DNA of 33,820 nucleotides from Flavobacteriales bacterium (GCA_002706365.1 PALM01000002.1:1-33820); one strand, 5' to 3'; positions 23,063-32,359 are shown, counted from the first letter of the stretch. The notes: generated by a model not told the origin, from the sequence alone. Numbers and translations are program-made.

Positions 23063-23092
23063 AAAAGGGGATTGCGAAAGCAATCCCCTTTT
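23063..23092 (-). terminator. Intrinsic terminator of the giant secreted protein gene
   Basis: AAAAGGGGATTGC and GCAATCCCCTTTT form 13-bp perfect arms around a GAAA loop (TTTC on the minus strand). On the minus strand the stem is followed by eight T residues (complement of 23059-23066). It begins 20 nt after the stop codon. It is the only canonical rho-independent terminator I am confident of here. Confidence 0.9.
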
Positions 23093-23112
23093 CATTATTC
23101 AATTGACAATTA

Positions 23113-26100
23113 TTATTTGATCAAGGTTACTGTACCTTTTCTTCGGTGTTCGTTACCGTAGGCATCAACGAATCTGATGGTGTAGACATAAGAACCGAGT
23201 GGAGCATCTTCTCCATTCACTGTTCCGTCCCATCCTTTATTGATGTCGCGGCTTTCGTAGATCAACTCACCCCAACGATTGTAAATCATCATTTCAAATA
23301 GGGTGAAGTCGAAGAACTGTCCACTAGGACCGAAGTATTTGTTCACTCCATTTGGAGAGAAGGCATTCGGCACATAGAATAGTGGCTCTTGAACTACACA
23401 AACTTCGTTAGAGTTCGAGATCCCTTGTTCAACTGCTCCAGCATAAGCTGGGTTTACAGGACCTTGAACAGCCTCTATTCTGTAGCAGTACTTACCTACA
23501 TCATAGATGTTATCATATACATCATCAACATATACCTGAACATCTTCTCCACTAGCAGGTACTGTAGTGAGCAGCTCAACAGCTGGCACTCCATCTACTC
23601 CTCTGTAGATATTGTAGAAGGCCACAGCGCTATCCCAACCTTGATATTCATTCCAGCTCAACACATTCGTCAATGCTTCATTATCCGCATTTACCGTTAA
23701 GTGTATACTGTTACCTGCATTTGAGGTATCAATAGGGTTACCACATTCATTCTCGATAAGGATGTTGTAGTAGTACGCCTGAGTACCTGTTTTAACCGCA
23801 TTATCAATAATGGTCACATGCGAAGTATCAGGATCACCATCGATTCTTCTAATTGGAACAAGATCCATTGGGTTATCACCTCTGTACAATCTCATACCGG
23901 CAATATCAATTAAGGTATCGCGATAAAGATCCAATTGGATCGCTCCACCAGGAGTAATGTTCACATTCGACAGATAGTTGAATGCTGGAACTGCACCCCA
24001 AACGGCTCTGGCAGAATCCCATCCTGAGATGGCCTCGATGCCATTGGTACCAGTAGGACGAGCAATTACTCTATATCCATAAAGTCCATTCTCGCGATCT
24101 ACTTTCACACTAAATGTTGTATCAGTCGTAGTACCTTTTTCCTCAGCGATAGCCCATCCAACTTGAACTCCACCTTGAACCGCTGGTATAAGCTCTTCAA
24201 TAGTGTATTCAACCTGATTAGGACTTTGGAAATAATAATATCCATTCCAGCTCAAGTTCATAGTAGAATCACATTCTACAAAGTCGATATCTAATACTAT
24301 GTTCTTATGATAATCGAACTGACTGAAGTTCACCGCTCTTCTTCCACAAGCATCGATAGATTGTGCTGACCAGTAGAATGAGGTGTCAGTTGCTGGCTTT
24401 TGGGCATAAGGGATTGTCACTATGTTATCATCCCATAAAACCGTATTCAATTCATCATTTTGACCAGTATTTTGATCTAAAGTGAAGAACAATAGTGAAT
24501 CGATATCATCAGAAGGTCTTTCTATCCAATTGATAATAATATCTCCTTCAAGGTCAATCACATCAACAAAGTTTCCACTTCCTGGAGGAAATTGAGCTTG
24601 ACCAATGATACGCTCATTACTCACTGAAACTAATCTCTGTGGTCCAGGAGGGATTTGATCGATGATTCTAGCCGTATCTGGTCTAGAACGGTTGATACAA
24701 CCCATCAATTCATCCGACTTGGAGATCCAGTAGTTACCAATGGTATCACAGATGGTCAAGTTGGCATCATCGATGATGGAGTTTGGATCTGCATCCTCAA
24801 CTCTACCCATAATTGCAGGGAAGAAGTAATTGGTAAGACCGTATCCTTTACCGATGAATTCAGCAGTATTCGAGCTCACACCCGTACCTGTCCAGGTAAT
24901 CTGTACTCTCTTATTTGAGTCGCCCACTATAGCTGTAGCTGTTGGCTCTATCAAATTGATCGTAGCATAAGGTGCTTCTTCTGTTCCGGAACATCCAGAG
25001 ATCGAAGTTGCTCTGAACTGATATGAGTTGATTCTCGCATCAATTCCACCGATGAATAAACTATCTGTATCCTGTGGAAGGGTAACAGAGTTTGGCAAGT
25101 CTACCCAGTTACCACCAGTCTGGCGATACTGGAACTTATAACTGATCCAGTTTCCTGTTGTATCAAATCCTCTGGCAGGAGTTGATGGCAAGAAGCTCAA
25201 TCCAACAGTACCATCATCATACACATAAGAACATCTAAGTTCTGGTGCAGCTACCACTTCATAGGTACGGATGTTACCCACTGAAACTTGATGTTCAGCA
25301 GAGATGATCACCGCTTGTTCCTGATCATAAGCCACCACTTTATAGATAAAGTCGGCATTTGCTCTAATAGGCATTGAAGCAGTAAGGGTGTTGGCATTGG
25401 TAATTGTTCTCACCAATTCCCAGTTTGAATAGGCAGGAGCACCTGCATCTCTATCTCTGCGATAGATTCTATATCCTCTTACTCCATTTGGGAAACCTGT
25501 TGGCTTGATCCAGCTCAGGTCATATACACCCGCACATGGATCTGCAGGGAATCCTCCGGTAGGAATAAAGGTTTGATAGACTGCAGAATTTGCTCTGGTA
25601 TTACTATCACATTCATCCAAACCTTGGATCACGATGTTTGCTGGGTTCAGCTGATAGTTCTGATTAGTGAGTGTTAGCTCATAAGTTGGCTTTATGATGC
25701 TTCCAAGAAGATTTCCCGGAGCAATTGTACCATCAAAGAATCTAAACTCACCAGTAGTACCCGCAGCACCGGCATCGATCTTCATATACAGGTCGCCATT
25801 GGCCAATACTTCAAGCGTATCGAACTTAGGTTTTGGGATAAAACCTGGATTTACCATAAACAAGGTATCCAAAGTTGTAAAGGTGCTAAAGATCAGGGTA
25901 TCTAGGGTATCCTGACGAGGAGCTGTACCCTTCTTATAGGTAATAACCGTATCTCTGGCCTCTACTCTAAAGGCGATAAAGCCGCTACAAGTAGTGGTAG
26001 TCAGATCAAGGCTAGTAGCATAAGTAGAACCTCTCAACAACCATTTATCGGCATTGTCGTGACCGCTGTATACACCAGGAGTCGCACCAAATGTCACCGA

Positions 26101-28044
26101 ATCATTAGAGTATACATAGTAACGCGTTGGCGATACATACTCGAAGTACGGATGGTTGAAAGAGTTCGTTGGCTTCGCTCTGTTCCAGCTAAGTGTAGCT
26201 TTAGAACGAACCGGCTGAGGTGCAGCACCAGAAGGCGTAGCGGTTAATTCCATTACCCTTGCAGGCTGAGACCAGATTGAAGGAACATCCTTTGTACAAC
26301 CTGAGATCGACTGCATACGGATATAGAAGTCCTTATTCTGTACAGGTCTGAAGATATCCGACAAGTTAGGATTACCAGGCTGTGGTACATAGACTGAAGG
26401 AATAGTTGCTCTCCTATCTTGCTGGTATCTTCTCTCATTGGTATCTAAGAACTGATAAAGGGCAGGGTTTGGTGGGAAACCATCATTAGGGGTGATGAAT
26501 TCCACTCTATATTTTACAAAACCATTGGCCGAATCGAGCGGTGGCACCCATTGGTAGGCAATACTACCATCGAGGTTCACAGAAACACCCTTCATGATCG
26601 GCTGCAATAGCGGAATAGGGTCTTTCACTCGAATGGTGATCGTAGGATAGTTAATACCCGGGATCGGACAGTGGTCGTCATAGGTTCTCATAACGAAGTT
26701 GTAAATACCCACATTTTGTCCGGGTACACCAGTACCAACGGTGGCAATGTGGTGACAACGCGTATCCCAAACGAATTCCGTTGCAATACCGGCATATCCA
26801 CTAATTTCATATCTAGGTGGTTCTGCTATACCGTTAAATACGGGGTCTTGGTTTTGAAGATAGGCACAACGCTCATCTTCACCAGGAGGTGCATTATAAT
26901 AACAGAAATCGACTGTTTGCAGGTTACGCGAGAACATGAAACCCGCAGGTTCCACTGTAATTCTTTGTAGGCCAGGTATCCCTGGAGAAATATCCAGATC
27001 CTGAGCCTGGAAAGGCACTCTAACCGGCTGTCCGGCAGTAATTTCTTCTACAACTCCATCAGCCGAATCACCATCGATATAGATCGCAGGCGGACGGTTG
27101 ATTTGTCCGTTCGTCAATCTTGGACAATCAAAGAACACGAAAGGAATCTCACGGAAAACAGAAGCGATCACTCTACCCTCACGATAAGCATCTACACGAA
27201 CAACAGTAAGGTAGTCGAGAGTAAGTGGAGATCCAGAATAAACTGCCATTTTGATCTGACCGGTAATTGGGTCTAGAGTAGCAGGAATGTTTTGTGGATT
27301 GAAAGACTGGTTAGGAGTTGGGTTGTTAAAGTTATAACCAGAACGATAAGGAACAGGCTGTGGAGCAGCAGGAGGAGAATTATATGTTCTATCCCAGCTG
27401 TACACCAATGAGTCAAGGTCCTTATCAATAGCGGTGTGGTTGTAAGTAAACTCATACCCTCTACAAAGCATATTAGTAGGAAGGGCCAAGAATTCAGGAG
27501 AAGAGTCCTTACAAGGATTCGTATTGCTGTTTTGCTTATCAGAATACATGATCGCTCTAAGCATCATGGTACCGGTAGTAGCAAGGTTTGTAACGTTTGG
27601 ACGACAACAAGGCTGTACCAAATAGAATTTCCAACCACCTGCAGGCGGTGTACCGCTCAGTTTGATCGGATCAGATTGGAAAAAGAACTGTTGAATCGCA
27701 CCCTCATCTGCATTACCGCAGCTGATTGTTTGTCCACCAGGCTTACAAGTAGGTGAAGTATCACCAAAGCGGTTGTTGATCCAAGTATTTGAATCCGGCT
27801 TAAGGATAATACTAGAGATCGTAGAGTTAGTCACCGATCTTGGCAGTGGGTTACCTACAATTTGCAGTGTTTTATTATCGAATGGGTAAGGGATACCCGT
27901 ACAATCGCGGAATACTTTGGCGAAGAAAACGAAGTTTCCATTACCGAGACATTCCCAGCGAATTTCACCTCCCAAAACGTGGGAAGCCTTTACTGCTCCT
28001 TGCGAAGCGAATACGAGAGCTAGTATTAAAAGTAACTTTTTCAT
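23113..28044 (-). CDS. Giant secreted protein with T9SS type-B (gliding motility-associated) C-terminal domain
   Basis: The 1643-residue product has a signal peptide (about 1-20, ending VKA) and begins the mature chain with SHVLGGEIRWECLGNGNFVF, a start common in Bacteroidota surface proteins carrying this sorting domain. The middle is a long series of beta-rich modules, many with fibronectin-III-like strands (for example YRVEFITPNDG, RGYRIYRRDRDAGAP, FYNIYRGVDGVPA). The last 85 residues, from YVPNAFSPNGVNKYF through IYNRWGELIYES and WDGTVNGEDAPLGSYVYTIRF to a basic end, are the type-B sorting domain of the type IX secretion system. It is thus exported across the outer membrane and probably surface-attached; adhesion is a guess. 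It is the only gene here with a canonical terminator. Confidence 0.95.
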   Translation of the reverse strand: MKKLLLILALVFASQGAVKASHVLGGEIRWECLGNGNFVFFAKVFRDCTGIPYPFDNKTLQIVGNPLPRSVTNSTISSIILKPDSNTWINNRFGDTSPTCKPGGQTISCGNADEGAIQQFFFQSDPIKLSGTPPAGGWKFYLVQPCCRPNVTNLATTGTMMLRAIMYSDKQNSNTNPCKDSSPEFLALPTNMLCRGYEFTYNHTAIDKDLDSLVYSWDRTYNSPPAAPQPVPYRSGYNFNNPTPNQSFNPQNIPATLDPITGQIKMAVYSGSPLTLDYLTVVRVDAYREGRVIASVFREIPFVFFDCPRLTNGQINRPPAIYIDGDSADGVVEEITAGQPVRVPFQAQDLDISPGIPGLQRITVEPAGFMFSRNLQTVDFCYYNAPPGEDERCAYLQNQDPVFNGIAEPPRYEISGYAGIATEFVWDTRCHHIATVGTGVPGQNVGIYNFVMRTYDDHCPIPGINYPTITIRVKDPIPLLQPIMKGVSVNLDGSIAYQWVPPLDSANGFVKYRVEFITPNDGFPPNPALYQFLDTNERRYQQDRRATIPSVYVPQPGNPNLSDIFRPVQNKDFYIRMQSISGCTKDVPSIWSQPARVMELTATPSGAAPQPVRSKATLSWNRAKPTNSFNHPYFEYVSPTRYYVYSNDSVTFGATPGVYSGHDNADKWLLRGSTYATSLDLTTTTCSGFIAFRVEARDTVITYKKGTAPRQDTLDTLIFSTFTTLDTLFMVNPGFIPKPKFDTLEVLANGDLYMKIDAGAAGTTGEFRFFDGTIAPGNLLGSIIKPTYELTLTNQNYQLNPANIVIQGLDECDSNTRANSAVYQTFIPTGGFPADPCAGVYDLSWIKPTGFPNGVRGYRIYRRDRDAGAPAYSNWELVRTITNANTLTASMPIRANADFIYKVVAYDQEQAVIISAEHQVSVGNIRTYEVVAAPELRCSYVYDDGTVGLSFLPSTPARGFDTTGNWISYKFQYRQTGGNWVDLPNSVTLPQDTDSLFIGGIDARINSYQFRATSISGCSGTEEAPYATINLIEPTATAIVGDSNKRVQITWTGTGVSSNTAEFIGKGYGLTNYFFPAIMGRVEDADPNSIIDDANLTICDTIGNYWISKSDELMGCINRSRPDTARIIDQIPPGPQRLVSVSNERIIGQAQFPPGSGNFVDVIDLEGDIIINWIERPSDDIDSLLFFTLDQNTGQNDELNTVLWDDNIVTIPYAQKPATDTSFYWSAQSIDACGRRAVNFSQFDYHKNIVLDIDFVECDSTMNLSWNGYYYFQSPNQVEYTIEELIPAVQGGVQVGWAIAEEKGTTTDTTFSVKVDRENGLYGYRVIARPTGTNGIEAISGWDSARAVWGAVPAFNYLSNVNITPGGAIQLDLYRDTLIDIAGMRLYRGDNPMDLVPIRRIDGDPDTSHVTIIDNAVKTGTQAYYYNILIENECGNPIDTSNAGNSIHLTVNADNEALTNVLSWNEYQGWDSAVAFYNIYRGVDGVPAVELLTTVPASGEDVQVYVDDVYDNIYDVGKYCYRIEAVQGPVNPAYAGAVEQGISNSNEVCVVQEPLFYVPNAFSPNGVNKYFGPSGQFFDFTLFEMMIYNRWGELIYESRDINKGWDGTVNGEDAPLGSYVYTIRFVDAYGNEHRRKGTVTLIK

Positions 28045-28169
28045 GATTATAATTTTTCCTGAATTTCAGGTGTATGACGCAGATTTCTGCGATGGTTGCC
28101 TTAGCGGAACTCAAATTTCGCGAAAAAGTTTGGGAATGTGAAGAAATAAGGGTTTGCGAAATTTGGATG

Positions 28170-28197
28170 CCAGAAGCCGGAAGACAGAGGCCGGAAG
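28170..28197 (+). repeat. Period-7 array, CCGGAAG words
   Basis: Four exact units (CCAGAAG, CCGGAAG, ACAGAGG, CCGGAAG), related to 3628-3662. It lies in the 713-bp spacer 28045-28757, which also holds a period-7 CATTCAC array (28262-28282), AACCTTTG words at 28291-28342, and GCCCTGAGCGAAGTCGAAGG (28229-28248), a word common in intergenic DNA of many bacteria. No gene is visible in this spacer. Confidence 0.65.
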
Positions 28198-28381
28198 AAT
28201 TTTGAATGTGTGAATGTTCAATGCGTCGCCCTGAGCGAAGTCGAAGGGTGTGAATAAGAGTCATTCACAATTCACAATTACTGGAACTAGCCTAGCGAAC
28301 CTTTGCGAGCGCGAAGCGCCTTGGTGAATCCTTGCGTTACAGCTTAGTAATGGCCGGTAAAGAAGTTGGGAGTGCAGCTAA

Positions 28382-28407
28382 TCCTTCTTTGCTACAGCTT
28401 CGAAGGA
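28382..28407. repeat. 26-nt REP-like hairpin, copy 4
   Basis: Same length and end words (TCCTTC/GAAGGA) as the copy at 8270-8295, with matching flanks. The middle differs but keeps GCTNNAGC. Confidence 0.65.
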
Positions 28408-28493
28408 CAAGGAGTGCGCTAAAGTTGGTTGGAGATAGGTTTGGCCCCTCGACTGAGTTTATCCTGAGCCAAGTCGAAGGACTCGGGGTGACA

Positions 28494-28587
28494 AGTAAGG
28501 AGTAAGGATTGAGGGTAAAAGAGTATTGGTTAGCCGGTCTCTCGATACTATCCAGATAAATCGGGACAACGACAAGCGATAATTGAA
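28494..28587 (+). repeat. Left flanking repeat of the deoxyhexose cassette
   Basis: A period-7 array (AAGTAAG, GAGTAAG, GATTGAG and so on, 28494-28535, ending in TATTGGTTAGC) is followed by a 47-bp palindromic element (28541-28587). Both modules recur, in the same order and orientation, to the right of the cassette at 32010-32065 and 32266-32312. Confidence 0.75.
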
Positions 28588-28757
28588 TGGAAACTAATTC
28601 AAGTAAATTTAAGTATGCCATCTTCGATCTACGTCCTCAATCCTCTTAAACGAAACTCCACAATGCAAGCAGAATAGTATTATCATCAGAAAATTCTGCT
28701 AAATCCACCAATACTAACCTCTATTTTATAATTTGGCTATCAATTTAATAGCAAAGA

Positions 28758-29528
28758 ATGAAAGTACTCATCCTAGCAGGAGGTTTTGGAAGTCGGATTT
28801 CTGAGGAAACAACCCTCAAGCCAAAGCCCATGGTAGAAATCGGAGGAATGCCAATACTCTGGCATATCATGAAGATCTACTCTCACTACGGTTTTAACGA
28901 CTTTGTAATACTTTTAGGATACAAAGGCTATGTGATCAAGGAGTATTTCTCGAATTACTTTTTACATCAGTCGGATGTAACCATTGACCTCTCTTCAAAT
29001 AAAATGGAAGTCCATAACAATAGTTCAGAACCTTGGAAGGTGACCTTGATCGATACAGGACTCAACACCATGACCGGTGGAAGAATAAAAAGAGCGAAAG
29101 ATCATATAGGCAATGAGCCTTTTATGCTCACTTATGGGGATGGAGTTGCCAATGTTGATCTGAATGAACTGAATAAGTTTCACAAAGAGCATGGCAAATT
29201 GATCAGCATGACATCCGTTCAACCAGCAGGAAGATTTGGCGCTTTAGATATTCAAGAAAATGATCGTGTTGCCACCTTTATTGAGAAACCAAAAGGTGAA
29301 GGCAATTGGATCAATGGCGGATTCTTTGTTTGTCAGCCCGAAGTCCTGGATTACATCGACGGAGATCAAAACGTATTTGAAAGGGAGCCTCTGGAAAAAC
29401 TGGCTAAAGATGGGGAACTATACACCTATAAACATCATGGCTTTTGGCAGTGTATGGACACCATGCGCGACAGAAATCATTTGAATGAAGCCTGGGATAG
29501 CAATAAAGCAGCCTGGAAAATCTGGTAA
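28758..29528 (+). CDS. rfbF: Glucose-1-phosphate cytidylyltransferase
   Basis: The enzyme makes CDP-glucose from CTP and glucose-1-phosphate, the entry to CDP-deoxyhexose synthesis. The length of 256 residues is standard. The nucleotide-binding signature LAGGFGSRISEETTLKPKPM lies at residues 6-25, and the blocks MLTYGDGVANVDLNEL and WINGGFFVCQPEVLDYI are typical of RfbF. It is cytosolic. It is the first gene of four, with two bases to rfbG. A TATAATTTGG sequence about 30 nt upstream resembles a -7 box but does not fit the consensus exactly. Confidence 0.97.
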   Translation: MKVLILAGGFGSRISEETTLKPKPMVEIGGMPILWHIMKIYSHYGFNDFVILLGYKGYVIKEYFSNYFLHQSDVTIDLSSNKMEVHNNSSEPWKVTLIDTGLNTMTGGRIKRAKDHIGNEPFMLTYGDGVANVDLNELNKFHKEHGKLISMTSVQPAGRFGALDIQENDRVATFIEKPKGEGNWINGGFFVCQPEVLDYIDGDQNVFEREPLEKLAKDGELYTYKHHGFWQCMDTMRDRNHLNEAWDSNKAAWKIW

Positions 29529-29530
29529 GT

Positions 29531-30634
29531 ATGTTCAATAACTTTTATAAAGATAAGAAAGTACTGGTCACCGGAAATACAGGTTTCAAAGGCTCTTGGC
29601 TAAGTCTATGGCTTAAGCAAATGGGTGCAGTAGTATACGGCATATCCGATCGTATTCCCACCAAGCCCTCCCTATTTGAGATCTTGAATCTGGAAAGAAG
29701 TTCCAATCACACTTTTGAAGACATCCGCAATCTGGATGCACTCAAGTCAATCATTAAAGCAATTGCACCGGATATCATCTTTCATTTGGCAGCCCAGCCA
29801 ATTGTAAAGCTTTCTTATGATGATCCAATCGATACTTTTTCCACCAATGTAATGGGGACAGCTCATATGCTGGAAGCGGCTAGAGAATTGAAAAACCAAT
29901 GCCTGTTCATCTCAATCACTAGCGACAAATGCTACGATAATCAAGAATGGGAATGGGGGTACAGAGAAAATGATGCTCTTGGAGGAAAAGATCCTTACAG
30001 CGCTTCCAAGGCAGCAGCTGAGATCACTATTCGATCCTATTATGAATCCTTCTTTAAAAAAGATGAGTCCAACATTAAGCTTTGTTCGGTAAGAGCAGGG
30101 AATGTAATAGGTGGTGGCGACTGGGCAGATAGTCGTTTAATTCCCGATATCTACAGAGCCTGGTCGGAGAAAGAAAGTGTGCACATTCGCAGTCCGCACT
30201 CCACCCGTCCTTGGCAACATGTGCTGGAACCATTGAGCGGATATTTAAGTCTGGCTCAACATCTTTCAGAGAAGCCTCAGTTAAATGGCATGGCTTTCAA
30301 TTTCGGTCCGAATGCCAATCAAAATCATTCCGTACTTGACGTATTGAATGAATTGGAGAAATACTGGAGCAATGACGGACAAAAAGAGCTCTTTAGCATA
30401 CAGGAGAATTCAGATTTTCATGAGGCCGGTTTATTGAAATTGAATTGCGATCGGGCTTTGCATGAATTACAATGGAGACCGACATTGGAATTTGAGTCTA
30501 CCTTAGCGATGACCGCCAAATGGTACAATCAGTATTATAATGAGAGCGAGAGTGATATGATTGCTTTTTCTCAGAAGCAGATCGAGTCTTATGTAGAAGC
30601 AGCTAAAAAGCAAGGAATTCCATGGGCGAAATAG
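29531..30634 (+). CDS. rfbG: CDP-glucose 4,6-dehydratase
   Basis: Extended short-chain dehydrogenase, 367 residues, that converts CDP-glucose to CDP-4-keto-6-deoxyglucose. The Rossmann motif TGNTGFKGSWL is at about 14-24, the catalytic tyrosine and lysine are in DPYSASKAAAEI, and the family-typical ENDALGGKDPYSASK and NVIGGGDWADSRLIPD blocks are present. Start ATG at 29531 is two bases after rfbF. Its last 13 bases overlap the open frame of the next gene. Confidence 0.97.
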   Translation: MFNNFYKDKKVLVTGNTGFKGSWLSLWLKQMGAVVYGISDRIPTKPSLFEILNLERSSNHTFEDIRNLDALKSIIKAIAPDIIFHLAAQPIVKLSYDDPIDTFSTNVMGTAHMLEAARELKNQCLFISITSDKCYDNQEWEWGYRENDALGGKDPYSASKAAAEITIRSYYESFFKKDESNIKLCSVRAGNVIGGGDWADSRLIPDIYRAWSEKESVHIRSPHSTRPWQHVLEPLSGYLSLAQHLSEKPQLNGMAFNFGPNANQNHSVLDVLNELEKYWSNDGQKELFSIQENSDFHEAGLLKLNCDRALHELQWRPTLEFESTLAMTAKWYNQYYNESESDMIAFSQKQIESYVEAAKKQGIPWAK

Positions 30635-31077
30635 TGGAGCAAATGCAGGGCATCACACTAACTCCTCTAAAGATCATTGAAGGAGATGCAGGAAAGGTGA
30701 TGCATGCCTTAAAGGCCAATGAGGAAAGCTTTAGCGAATTTGGTGAGGCATATTTCTCGACGGTTGAACAGGGCAAGATCAAAGGCTGGAAGAAGCATAC
30801 AAAGATGATCTCGAACTTGCTGGTTGTTCAGGGAGAAGTGCAGTTTGTGTTCTACGACGATAGAGAAGGCAGTGCGACCAAGGGAAAGTACTTTTCCATC
30901 AAGCTATCCCCTTCTGTGAATTATCAAAGACTAACTGCAGAGCCAGGCTTATGGATGGCCTTTAAGGGCATAGGAGAAGGAGAGAATATGTTGCTGAATG
31001 TGTCTAGCATAGTCCACGACCCTGAAGAAGCAATGAGTAAGCCATTGGGAGAGTCTGAAATTAAGTTTCCCGAATAA
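30622..31077 (+). CDS. Cupin-fold sugar epimerase-like protein (RmlC/WxcM type)
   Basis: A 151-residue small cupin. The strand pattern IKGWKKHTKMISNLLVVQGEV, FVFYDDREGSATKGKYFSIKLSP and WMAFKGIGEGENMLLNVSS resembles the dTDP-4-dehydrorhamnose 3,5-epimerase superfamily, so it may epimerise or isomerise the 4-keto-6-deoxy sugar from RfbG. The His in KKHTK is a plausible active-site base; I cannot assign the rest of the catalytic set, and length is shorter than RmlC (about 180). Start is uncertain: ATG at 30622 overlaps rfbG by 13 bp, ATG at 30643 follows it and gives MQGITLTPLK. One base separates its stop from the next gene. Confidence 0.8.
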   Translation: MGEIVEQMQGITLTPLKIIEGDAGKVMHALKANEESFSEFGEAYFSTVEQGKIKGWKKHTKMISNLLVVQGEVQFVFYDDREGSATKGKYFSIKLSPSVNYQRLTAEPGLWMAFKGIGEGENMLLNVSSIVHDPEEAMSKPLGESEIKFPE

Positions 31078-31078
31078 G

Positions 31079-32008
31079 ATGGAGGCCAAAACCATACTTC
31101 TTACAGGCGGTTTAGGCTATGTTGGCGGACGCTTATCCAAATACTTCGCCGATCAAGGACATAAGGTGATCGCTTTAAGTCGAAATAAAACAGTAGACTA
31201 CCCCAATATTCAAGTCAACAGTAATACAGATGTATTAAAGGCCGGTCTATTAGATGATCATAAAGTTGATGTGCTCATACATTTGGCTTCACCCAATGAA
31301 ATTGAATTCGAGAAAAACCCTGATCACTGCAAAGAAGTCCATCAAAAGGGAACAATCGAATGGCTAGAATGGGCAAAAAGCAAGACCGTAGGTCAATTCA
31401 TTTACTTCTCTACAGTGCATGTATATGCTAGGCCATTAGTCGGGGAGTTCAATGAAAACTCCCTTTGCAATCCTCAGCATCCCTACTCCATCTCGCATAA
31501 AAATGTCGAGGAGCATGTATTGAATTACCAAAAGGACCATGAATTGAATGTGAAGGTGGTTCGACTATCAAACTCATTTGGTTTTCCAGCTTTTCCCACT
31601 TCCAATCGTTGGACCCTATTTATCAATGACCTCTGCAAGCAAGCTGTTGAAACAGCGAAAATAGAAATCCGCTCGAATCCACTTCAGCAGCGCGACTTTA
31701 TCAGTCTATCAAATGTGTGCACCGCAGTTGAGTCCATTATACAGTCAAAAGGAAAAGACTCCCCAATCTACAACCTCAGCAGCGGTCATTCGACTACCTT
31801 ATTGGAAATGGCAGAAAGGATCAAATCAATTGCTGAGAAAAAACTTGGTAAAGAAATTCCATTGATCTTCGATAAGCAAAAGATGCAGGAATCAGGTGAA
31901 GTCGAGATCAGTAATGAAAAACTAAGGTCGATTGGCTGGGAGTTGGATCAAGTCCATTTTGAGATGGAAATTGAGAAGACAGTTGAATTCTTAGTTAAGA
32001 GTACATAA
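31079..32008 (+). CDS. NAD-dependent epimerase/dehydratase family protein (extended SDR)
   Basis: The 309-residue product has the NAD(P)-binding motif TGGLGYVGGRL (about 9-19) and a YSISHK active-site pair (Y-x3-K form, around 140), typical of extended SDRs acting on nucleotide sugars. In this cassette it probably reduces or epimerises the CDP-4-keto-6-deoxyhexose. The specific product cannot be read from the sequence. It is the last gene of the operon. The TAA stop is followed after one base by a period-7 array. Confidence 0.88.
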   Translation: MEAKTILLTGGLGYVGGRLSKYFADQGHKVIALSRNKTVDYPNIQVNSNTDVLKAGLLDDHKVDVLIHLASPNEIEFEKNPDHCKEVHQKGTIEWLEWAKSKTVGQFIYFSTVHVYARPLVGEFNENSLCNPQHPYSISHKNVEEHVLNYQKDHELNVKVVRLSNSFGFPAFPTSNRWTLFINDLCKQAVETAKIEIRSNPLQQRDFISLSNVCTAVESIIQSKGKDSPIYNLSSGHSTTLLEMAERIKSIAEKKLGKEIPLIFDKQKMQESGEVEISNEKLRSIGWELDQVHFEMEIEKTVEFLVKST

Positions 32009-32009
32009 A

Positions 32010-32065
32010 GTTAAGTTTGGAGTAAGGATTAAGGGGTAAGGATTAAGGAGTATTGGTTAGCTATA
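32010..32065 (+). repeat. Period-7 AAGGATT array, right flank of the cassette
   Basis: Eight 7-nt steps, the clearest AAGGATT, AAGGGGT and AAGGAGT, ending in TATTGGTTAGC as on the left flank. It is purine-rich in the mRNA sense of the upstream gene. The 463-bp spacer 32009-32471 then has AACCTTTGTG words (32103-32133), a second CTCCGTG word pair (32190-32250) and the palindrome at 32262-32312. Confidence 0.8.
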
Positions 32066-32261
32066 AACAGTTTGATATTTTATTATGTGAGGAGACCTTG
32101 AGAACCCTAGTGAAACCTTAGCGAACCTTTGTGTAATAGCTATAGGGCGATGACCAACAGCCGATGTCCGGTTAAGAATTGAGAACATAAACTCCGTGGG
32201 ACTCTGAGAATAACCTGCCGGCAGGCAGGCTCCGTGAAACTCTGTGGCACAGCTACTAATG

Positions 32262-32312
32262 CTTGTCTCGATACATCCCGATAAATCGGGACACTCGACA
32301 AGCGGTAATTGA
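32262..32312 (+). repeat. Palindromic element, TCTCGATAC...CGACAAGC family
   Basis: The stem TCCCGAT/ATCGGGA around AA, flanked by GCTTGTC and GACAAGC as outer arms. The 47 bp at 32266-32312 match 28541-28587, and the element also resembles 1081-1122 (reverse strand) and part of 12684-12742. Confidence 0.7.
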
Positions 32313-32359
32313 TAAGTAATCTTAGGTCTGGACACTTCGGCTTCGCTCAGTGCGACGCT

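Noticed and set aside
28337-28621. Open frame of 94 codons on the minus strand
   Set aside because: It covers the hairpin, heptamer array and palindrome that flank the sugar cassette; the translation is low quality and not family-like.
28758-32008. Complete O-antigen or capsule locus
   Set aside because: No glycosyltransferase, flippase, polymerase or export gene is present; only four nucleotide-sugar genes are seen.
32057-32335. Open frame of 92 codons on the minus strand
   Set aside because: It spans repeat words and the palindrome at 32262-32312; no start signal or family match.
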